A stretch of DNA of 64,000 nucleotides from assembly GCA_033032865.1 (NCBI GenBank), contig JAWHQI010000064.1, positions 2,790,001 to 2,854,000 on the forward strand, read 5' to 3'. Numbering within the stretch: position 1 is the first letter of the stretch; each line of letters opens with the position of its first letter. Positions 56,641 to 64,000 of the stretch are shown here, in pieces. The stretch is from Dactylorhiza incarnata. Lineage: Eukaryota; Streptophyta; Magnoliopsida; Asparagales; Orchidaceae. Under the pieces are notes generated by a model. That model did no database searches. It saw nothing but the letters and a program-made list of their open reading frames with translations, and was not told the DNA's origin. The translations under genes and the position numbers were made by a program.

Positions 56641-58844
56641 CAGTAGAAGTAACCTGGGAATGCGCCGACGTCGAAGACGCCGGCTGCTATGGTGACATCC
56701 ACCCTTCCATTGAATGCGTCGAAGTCAATGATGTGGGCCCCTTAGGGGACATCTATTGTATTCATGGAGGAGCTGGAGCGGAATCATCTCGCAAATCCAG
56801 CATCGCGAGAGTTCTGAAGCAGGAAGTGGCAACCACTACAAGTTCTCCCACCGAAAGCACTATTGTCACCTTTGGTCAGGATGACCTTCCCCCCAATGCC
56901 AATCCTTTCGACGATGCGGTGGTCATCAAAGCCGTCATCGAAAATTATACAGTCCACAAAACTCTGATTGATACAGGCAGCTCCGTCAATCTCCTTTTCC
57001 GCCCGACTTTCGAAGCCCTGAAGACCGGGAAGCCTTTGCTTTCCACCGACGGGCCCCTCTACGGTTTTTCTGGGGAGAAGAAAAAAGTAGAGGGTTCAGT
57101 AAAGCTCCTGGTCTCTCTTGGAGGAGTGATAAAGCTAATCAATTTCGTGGTGGTAGATGCCCCGAGCAATTACTGTGCTATCTTCGGGAGGCCAATCCTT
57201 AATGCATACAGAGCAGTAGTGTCTACCTTTCACCTTGCTCTCAAGTTCGCTGCCGAAGGGAAGCAGTATCGAGTCAGAAGCAACCCAAAGGTGGCTCGGG
57301 AGTGTTACGTCCGAACTGTCAACATGATCACCGACGTTCCACTTCCCGAGGCCGTAGCTGAAGTTTTGGAGATTGCTGAGTCTTCAGGGGCTGCCGAGGA
57401 AGAAAAAGATCGAGAAGGGGCTCACTTGGAACCTGCCCAAGCGACCCAAGAAGTTCCTATTGCTGAGGGAGAAGAAAAGAAGCTGGTTATCAACGCTGAG
57501 TTGTCGGAGGAGGAGAAAGTGGAGCTAATCTCCTTCCTGTTGGAGAATCTGGATATCTTCGCTTGGTCAGCGGAGGATATGCCAGGAGTGGATCCAGACG
57601 TGGTTTGTCATCATCTGAATGTATCTCCCGAGTTCAAGCCCGTCCAACAAAAGAAGAGAGAAGTGGCGACCAAGCTGGCGTTGCCCATCAGAGAGGAGGT
57701 TTCAAAACTCCTGAAAGAGTGTTTCATTTCTGAAATTCAATATCCCACGTGGATGTCGAATGTTGTAATGGTTAAGAAATCTGGTGGGAAGTGGCGCATG
57801 TGCGTGGATTTCACCAAACTTAATAAAGCGTGCCCTAAAGATTGCAACCCTCTGCCTCGGATAGATGTCTTAGTTGATTCCGCGGTTGGGTACAGTTTTA
57901 TGAGTTTCCTTGATGCCTTCTCGGGGTATCATCAAATTAAAATGCACAAACCTGACATCCCGCATACCTCATTTATCACAAACGATGGGTGTTACTGCTA
58001 TCTCGTAATGCCCTTCGGTCTTAAAAACGCGGGCGCAACATACCAAAGAATGATGGATACCGTCTTTAAGCATCAAAAAGGCAGGAATCTCGAAGTTTAC
58101 GTTGATGACCTTCTTCTAAAAAGTAAAACATTCTCATTACACTTGAAAGACCTCGTAGAGACGTTCGCTACTCTACGGAGGTTCAAGTTAAAATTAAACC
58201 CATTGAAATGTGTGTTTGGGGCAAACAAAGGAAAGTTTCTTGGGCATCTCTTAATTCCAAACGGCCTTGCACTAAATCTAGATAAGGTGAAGGCCATCCT
58301 TGATATGACCCCTCCTCGAAATACCAAAGAAGTTCAGCAACTTGGGGGGAGATTGGCAGGATTGAGCAGATTTATCTCCAAATCTGGAGATAAAAGTGCC
58401 CCATTCTTTAAAACACTGCGAGGGGGATCAAAGTTCGAATGGAGCGAGGAGTGTAACAAGGCTTTTGAGCAGCTGAAGGAACAGTTAACTTCGACTCCGC
58501 TACTCCAAAGTCCTCGTGAGGGAGAAATGTTATCCTTATATCTGGGAGTCGGCCCGGATGCGGTGAGTTCTGTCCTCGTTCGGGAGGAAAAGAAGAGGCA
58601 GTTTCCAATATACTATGTCAGCCATATTCTCAAAGATGCAGAAACCAGATATTCGATCTTGGAGAAACTGGTCTTGGCCCTGGTTATGTCTGCGCGAAGG
58701 CTTCGTCCTTATTTTCAGGCTCATTCTATCCAAGTTATTACAGATCATCCTTTAAAAAATGTTCTTGAAAAGCCAGACCATTCAGGGAGGTTAGCTAAAT
58801 GGGCTATTGAACTAAGTGAATTTGAGATATCATACATCCCCTGA
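56641..58844 (+). CDS. Protease, reverse transcriptase and first RNase H of the Tat element
   Basis: Open in the gag frame up to TGA 58842-58844. The aspartic protease active site LIDTGSSVN lies near 56966-56992. Reverse transcriptase runs from about 57640 (MVKKSGGKWRMCVDF, FLDAFSGYHQI, LVMPFGLKNAGATYQ) with VYVDDLLLKS near 58094-58125. The first RNase H (about 58520-58840: LYLGVGPDAVSSVLVRE, ILEKLVLALV, ITDHPL) has Gly-Val where the first catalytic Asp would be expected, in line with the degenerate first RNase H of Tat elements. No stop falls within this part, though the whole polyprotein is broken. Confidence 0.9.
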
Positions 58845-59486
58845 ACAGCAATCAAAGCGCAAATCTTGGCAGACTTCTTGGTAGATACAACAGAACCTAA
58901 TCCTGAGTAGGTGGTACAATCTCATCTGGCTTAGGTCATTTATGTAGATGGGGCTTCTGGCAGAAATTCCGTGGGAGCCGGAGTAGTATTGATCAGTCCA
59001 AATGGCATCAGGCTGGAGCAAGCTATCAAGTTCTTCTTTCCAGTTACAAATAACCAGGCAGAATATGAAGCACTTCTGGCTGGGCTGAGGCTTGCGAGAG
59101 AGCTGGGCATAGAATGTGTATATGTTAGAACTGATTCACTGGTGATGGCCTCCCAGGTCTTGGGGAATTATGAGACAAGGGAGCCGATTCTGAGAAAATA
59201 TCTGCTGTTAGCCAAAAAGGAAATCGGAAGATTCAAGTCATTTATTATCGAACACATCCCAAGAACGCAAAATGAGGAAGCAGATGAGTTGTCAAAGTTC
59301 GGTCTTCCATCCGGGGGAGTGACCTTTGAACTTTTTCATCCGGCAACAGATGAGGCAGAACTCATGCAAATTGATCATAATCCTTCGTGGAAGGATCCTT
59401 ACGAGCTATTTCTATCAAAGGGGAGTTCCATCATTCCATCAAAGATAGGAGAAAATTCAGAAGGAAGGCGGCATACTATTATTTGA
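58845..59486 (+). pseudogene. Second (archaeal-type) RNase H of the Tat element
   Basis: In the pol frame after TGA 58842, with TAG at 58908 and 58932. The domain reads YVDGASGRNSVGAGVVLISP near 58938, NNQAEYEALLAGL near 59047, and RTDSLVMASQVLG near 59128, carrying the D, E and D catalytic residues, with ENEADELSK-type text (RTQNEEADELSK) near 59270. This extra RNase H is the acquired, probably active one in the Tat lineage. After 59430 the frame no longer matches; a shift moves the reading into the frame used by integrase. Confidence 0.9.
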
Positions 59487-60640
59487 TAGCAGGAGTTCTC
59501 TACAGAAAGACTTTGATCTCTCCCTCAGCACGATGTGTTTCAGAAGAAGAAATCCCAACCATACTTCAGGAAGTTCATTCCGGGGAGTGTGGTAGCCATT
59601 CAGGAGCGAAGACTCTGGAGAAAAGAATCTTAAGGCAGGGCTATTTTTGGCCAACCATGAGGAAGGATGCTGAAGCATTCGCCAAGCGATGTGTTCAGTG
59701 TCAAAAGTTCGCTCCTCTTCAGCATTTGCCTGCTCAGTCGCTCCGATCAATAACTACACCATGGCCCTTTGCAGTTTGGGGGATGGATCTTATCGGACCC
59801 TTCCCAACAGCCAGCGGCCAGCGTCGCTTTATTATCGTAATGATTGACTACTTCAGCAAATGGATTGAGGCGAAGGCATTAGCGAGAACTACAACTCAAA
59901 TTATCAGGAACTTTATCTGGGGAGAGATAGTCTGCCGGCATGGAATTCTGTTAGCAATTGTCACTGACAATGGTCCGCAATTTAATAATCCGGAGATGAT
60001 AAACTTTTGTGACCAAGTGGGAATTGATCTTCGGTTTGCTTCGGTACATCATCCAAGAACAAATGGTCAGGTAGAAGCAGCAAATCGACAGATCCAGCAA
60101 CTTCTAATGAAGAGGGTCTTAAACCAGAGAGGAAATTGAGCAGACCAACTTCCTTCCATCCTTTGGACTCTTCGTACCACTCCATCTCCGGCTACGGGGG
60201 AGACACCATTCAAATTATCCCATGGCTCAGAAGCTGTTGTTCCTGTAGAATTTGAGGTATTCACTCCAAGAGTTGTATATGCAAAGGAGGGGGGAGAAGC
60301 ATGGATAGAAGGCAATGATGAGGCTATCAAGTATAGTCTGGATCTGATCGAAGAACTTCAGGACGAGGCAACAATCAGACAGGAAGAAGTTAAAAGGAGG
60401 ATGGCAAAATACTTTGACAAAAATGTCAGGGTAAAGCATTTTGCAGTCGGGGACGTTGTGCTAAAGAAAGTTGATGCAGCAGCCAGAGCAGGCAACGTTG
60501 GGAAGATGAATCCTAATTGGGCTGGACCTTTCATCGTCAAGGAAGCACTAAAAAGTGGGGCTTACCGCCTCCAAACAAGTGAAGGAGAAGACATCTCGCG
60601 CACCTGGAGCGGTGACGATCTCAAACGGTTCTATCCTTAA
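59387..60640 (+). pseudogene. Integrase of the Tat element (one nonsense codon)
   Basis: Reads from about 59440 to TAA 60638-60640. The zinc-binding HHCC module lies near 59570-59705 (VHSGECGSHSG...CVQCQKF). The core has MDLIGPFP near 59782, VTDNGPQF near 59965 and NGQVEAANR near 60063, providing D, D and E. TGA at 60137-60139 stands where a Trp is normally found (GNWADQLP context). The C-terminal GPFIVKEAL...GAYRLQT...SRTWSGDDLKRFYP ends the protein at a natural stop. Confidence 0.9.
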
Positions 60641-61008
60641 AATGTCTTCTTTACTTTCCTGCAATTTTTTTGATATTTCAATAAGAAGCCTCATACTGAC
60701 ACTTCTCCATGTCTGATGTTTCCTTTTTACATTTTCTTATATATCAAACTCACTGAGCCACGGAGACATCGCCAAGTTCTGCTCGAACCCCCTCAGAGTA
60801 GTCATTAGCGTAAAACCACGAAGATCATGTGTAGCGGGGAGTTTTCGCACAAGTGTAGTGGTAGCTTGCCAATTCCCGTGCGGTGGTCTTCGGAACCTTG
60901 GATCCCGGCTGATATCTGACACACCCCTGCATCAAGGGAGGTCTAGGTGAATGTTGGCTCTATCATGCCCCGAGAGGGATATAGTTACAGCTTTTATGAT
61001 CTTTCTGA

Positions 61009-61405
61009 GGAAAGCAATGTCGGTATAGCCCACGCGGCATAACCACACCTGCCCAACTGATCATCTTAGTCTGTGACCATCGAATACTCCTAGGTACTTT
61101 CAAGTGATGCCTAAGCGGGACCCACAACTGAGTTGATCTCTCTAAGGAAAGCAATGTTCGCCGCCTAGGCCCACCTGCCCAATTGATCAACTCGGCTTGT
61201 AGCCCTAGGCAAAGAGAGCAGTCGAGTCGCTTACAGTCCTTATGACCACTTGAGGAAAGCAATGTTCGCCGCCTAGGCCCACCTGCCCACTTGGTCATCT
61301 GGGTCTGTACTTGTCTTTTTCTTTATTTCTACAGCTCTTATGACCACTTGAGGAAAGCAATGTTCGCCGCATAGGCCCACCTGCCCACTTGGTCATCTGA
61401 GTCTG
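61009..61405. repeat. Four ~100-bp repeats with AGGAAAGCAATGTTCGCCG
   Basis: AGGAAAGCAATGTTCG(C)CG, with CCCACCTGCCCA(A/C)TTGGTCAT downstream, at about 61009, 61146, 61254 and 61352. The last two copies are nearly identical; the first is most diverged. Confidence 0.85.
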
Positions 61406-61994
61406 TAGTCATCTTTTATTTCGTTACAGGGAATTATCTCATTTTTATATGGTCATTATAGACCATTTGGAAAAAAAGAGCAGGACTCTTATGTACATCA
61501 CAAACCGGCCGACTTGATACTCAAACCGGGCGGTTTGAAATAAGCAGGTGTCAGGATTATCGGGCTGTCTGATTATTAAACCGGGCGGTTTAAAATAAAC
61601 CGGGCCCAAAGATGTCATGCGGTCTGATTTTCAGATCGGACGGTTTGAAATAAACAAGACATCATTAAAATATCGCAAGGCAAGTATCGGGGGATCGAGC
61701 ATAGTCATGACCGGTCGACCTCGTCATTTGGATCGTAAATCTGTCTTTATGGTTTTCAATTCGATCCGTTCGGCTAATAACAGGCTCTTTTCAATCAAGC
61801 AATTATGATTCTTATTACAAGTATCAAAGCTACTGACCGCACAGATTATATGCAGTCCGTGCGGATTATCAGCTAATATTATATAAACCATTTGAGAAAG
61901 ATATTATTAGAACAGGTGCAGGTGTTCGTCTACCTTAATAAGGGGTTGCATTCTAACCGGACGGGTCTATCTATCTCTGATATTAATTAAGTTT

Positions 61995-62246
61995 GGATAT
62001 TTCTGGATCTAAATATATGGTCGCCCGGGTTGCATGCTAACCGAGCGGGTTTATCTGTCTCTCATATTAACCAAGTCTGGATATCTCTGGATCTAAACAT
62101 ATGGTCGCCCGGGTTGCATGCTAACCGAGCGGGTTTATCTGTCTCTCATATTAACCAAGTCTGGATATCTCTGGATCTAAATATATGGTCGCCCGGATTA
62201 TGTTCTAACCGAGCGGGTTGATCAATCTCTTAGCAAGAAGTTATCT
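61995..62246. repeat. Three 84-bp tandem repeats
   Basis: GGATATCTCTGGATCTAAA recurs at 61995, 62079 and 62163 (84-base period), each with ATATGGTCGCCCGG and CTAACCGAGCGGGTT. The first two junctions are almost perfect; degenerate relatives continue to about 62470. Confidence 0.88.
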
Positions 62247-62669
62247 CTGGATTCAATGGATTACACGCTAGGATTGTATTCTAAACCGCGCAAATTTATT
62301 ATTCATTACTTCTATCAGCAAGGATGAGATATCTCTGAATTCAGATAAGAAGCCGCCCGGTTTGAATTATAACCGCACGAGCCTATCATTTATTGTTTAT
62401 ACTATCAGAAATCGGATATCCTGAGATCTAAATGAGTAATCGCGCGGGTTGTATATAGACCGTCCGACATCATCGATTATCACTTATACTCGGATCAAGG
62501 CAGCCGCACGGTTCAATCATAAAAAGCAGAAGGTAAAAAAAAGAGAGACAAGATAGCAACCACAAGTAAGTAACAATAGATGGACAATTAGACAGGTAAA
62601 ATTTACATTCATTCTTCAAAATATCTGTTAACAAAATATTAACCGCCCGGCTAAAATCAAAACCGGCAG

Positions 62670-63974
62670 TTACACAAAAGTAAATTTAAACAAAGACACT
62701 AAGTATGCCGACTTCTTTTTCTTCTTGACAGGGGAATTCGAGCCTTCACCATCTATGTCGACTTCAGGCGAATAGCCTTCGCTTGTCGAGGAAGAACCCG
62801 ATGAGCCGCTATCACTAGACCGCCCGGTCTTACTCGCGGAGCCGGTTGTTCCAGAGGACAAGCTGTCCTCATCATCCTCATCATCATCATCAACGTCGTC
62901 ATCCTTTCTGCCTGCGGCTAATTTCATCAAGCTGGTCCTTCAAGGCAGGGAAGAGGTCAGAAAAAGTAGTGCCCTCGAAGCCTTCGCACAGACCGCCCCG
63001 GTCTCCCAGAAGGCCCAAAGCTTTATTAATTCCTTGGGCCACATGAGGTAACACCTCATCCTGGAAGGCTGGGTTGGTCACTACATATTGTTTCTGCAAA
63101 AGAAAAAATAAATTAGGTCGCTCAGGCTGAACAAAACAAACCGCGTCGTCATTTGGAAAACTCACCGCCACGATCCCTTGAAGCCGCGCGTTCTCCGCGA
63201 CCTGCTCTTCATACTTCTTTTCTAGATATTTCTGAGCGGAAACCAGCCGCCTGTACGATAAGGCCATGAAGTGATTGGCCGCAAACCCCCATGCACCGGC
63301 CTGTGCAGCTAGCCGGGGAAGCTCTTCTTCGGGAACTTTCTTCAGCTTCTTTAAGGTCTTTCGACCATACATCGCGGCCCCGACAGCTAGCGCATGGCGG
63401 CTAGTTTTCTCGCTCCCCCATGAAGGAAGTGCGGTGGATACCCGGATGCGACTTCCGTCCCTGTGCCAGAGGACAGTTGGGTTGCCCCGCAGGTCGGGCG
63501 GGTTCCCGCAGGAACGTAGGAATTCGTATTCATTAGAAGAGGCTGGGCTCTCTTCCTCCGATGATGGCGACCTGTTTTGTTGCTGCCTCCTTTCCCTCTG
63601 GGTCAAAACCGGGCCGGCCGGGGTGACCGGCTTGTTCATGGGGACAATGTGGGCAGCTGTAAGATGAAATCAAAAGTTTAAATAATATAGTCCGCGCGGT
63701 CATATACAGGCGGGTTGAGAGGAACTTACTATGTTCGGGGAGGACGTCCTCCAGCTCTGAGAACAGCGGAATGTAGTGATTGATATCTAACCGCTCGTTC
63801 TCGAGGAACACGAAGGTGTCCAACTCGATCTTTCCGACTTGGGGGGCTTGGAAAGCTTCTTCCCCCCGAACTTGCGGGTCGACTTGCAATAGTCCGAAGT
63901 TGCCTTCGAACATTACAAACCGCTCCGACCAGTTCGAGACCTTGTTCGCCAAATTGACGACCTTCAGTCCGTGA
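62670..63974 (-). pseudogene. Antisense gene of the Tat element, with two introns
   Basis: A minus-strand coding region entering from beyond 64000 (FRGHLYFGCHGLKVV). Two short introns have proper borders: 63657-63729 (GTAAGT...TTACAG, 73 bases) and 63094-63165 (GTGAGT...TTGCAG, 72 bases). Removing each keeps one frame. The second intron is a multiple of three without a stop, so it could be retained. After the second intron the frame meets TGA at 62899. A Ser/Asp-rich acidic tail ending KKKKKSAY continues in another frame from 62930 to 62670, implying a one-base shift near 62905. The position fits the antisense ORF of Tat elements; relation to the putative gypsy-type transposon domain (Transposase_28) is possible but unverified. 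Confidence 0.65.
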
Positions 63975-64000
63975 CAGCCAAAGTAGAGATGCCCCCTGAA

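Larger units (their letters stand above)
60641..62669 (+). other. Non-coding spacer of the Tat element with tandem repeats
   Basis: No coding frame. Two repeat groups are present (61009-61405 and 61995-62246), and CCGGGCGG, CCGCCCGG or relatives recur every 40-90 bases from about 61505 to 62520. Long repeat-bearing spacers between pol and 3' LTR are usual in Tat elements. A plus-strand poly(A)-like AATAAG occurs near 60679. Confidence 0.7.
54194..64000 (+). mobile_element. Tat-lineage gypsy retrotransposon, 5' part
   Basis: Plus-strand Ty3/gypsy element with a 5' LTR, gag-pol in gypsy order (protease, reverse transcriptase, RNase H, second RNase H, integrase), a ~2-kb repeat-rich spacer and an antisense gene. 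The second, archaeal-type RNase H before integrase, and antisense coding between pol and the 3' LTR, mark the Tat lineage (Grande/Retand/Ogre relatives). The 3' LTR is beyond 64000, so the target duplication cannot be checked. It interrupts the element C LTR. Confidence 0.88.

Noticed and set aside
61995..62246. Regular repeats as a CRISPR-like array
   Set aside because: The repeats are 84-bp tandem copies with no unique spacers, inside a plant retrotransposon.

Overview
This is plant nuclear DNA, and every stretch that can be identified is transposable-element sequence. Evidence for a plant: primer-binding sites matching plant initiator-tRNA-Met (TGGTATCAGAG), copia gag-pol of Sirevirus and Tork type, a Tat-type gypsy element with a second RNase H and an antisense gene, and a CACTA transposon end. 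I find no host gene, no tRNA or rRNA gene and no CRISPR array. The density of nested and broken elements suggests repeat-rich, probably pericentromeric chromatin. The species cannot be named from the sequence.

Layout. 1-3692: 5' half of a minus-strand Sirevirus-like copia element (element 1), inserted in a gypsy-type element. 3693-6784 plus 12259-12716: that minus-strand gypsy element, with a gag, a 12-copy 78-bp array and an LTR but no visible pol. 6785-12253: a second insertion (E2) in the gypsy LTR, bounded by TGTTGGA...TCCAACA and a GGGGA duplication. 13606-19287: plus-strand copia element with very short LTRs (element F). 19700-20123 plus 26230-26328: end of a CACTA transposon, split by a complete minus-strand Tork-like copia element (element D, 20124-26229, duplication ATTTG).

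26701-54193: an older minus-strand Sirevirus-like element (C), the same family as element 1. It has an extra ~820-codon ORF after pol. Two related Sirevirus copies are nested in it: A (31270-39976, duplication CCTTG, inserted in the reverse transcriptase) and B (42589-52133, duplication GGTGG/GATGG, inserted in gag). 54194-64000: plus-strand Tat-lineage gypsy element interrupting the 5' LTR of C. It runs off the window and carries gag-pol with two RNase H domains, repeat-rich spacer and a spliced antisense gene.

All protein-coding regions carry nonsense codons or frameshifts, so no element looks autonomous as it stands. The order of events is readable: C first, then A, B and the Tat element into C; the CACTA element before D; the gypsy element before element 1 and E2.

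The most notable signal is a short palindrome, GTTCGACGAAC, mixed with CCGCTGAGACG. It forms dense arrays upstream of the TATA box in the LTRs of both Sirevirus families and of the unrelated Tork-like element D. It recurs inside element C upstream of the extra ORF, with its own TATA box, and again within the C gag coding sequence. It looks like a regulatory module shared between copia lineages and reused as an internal promoter.
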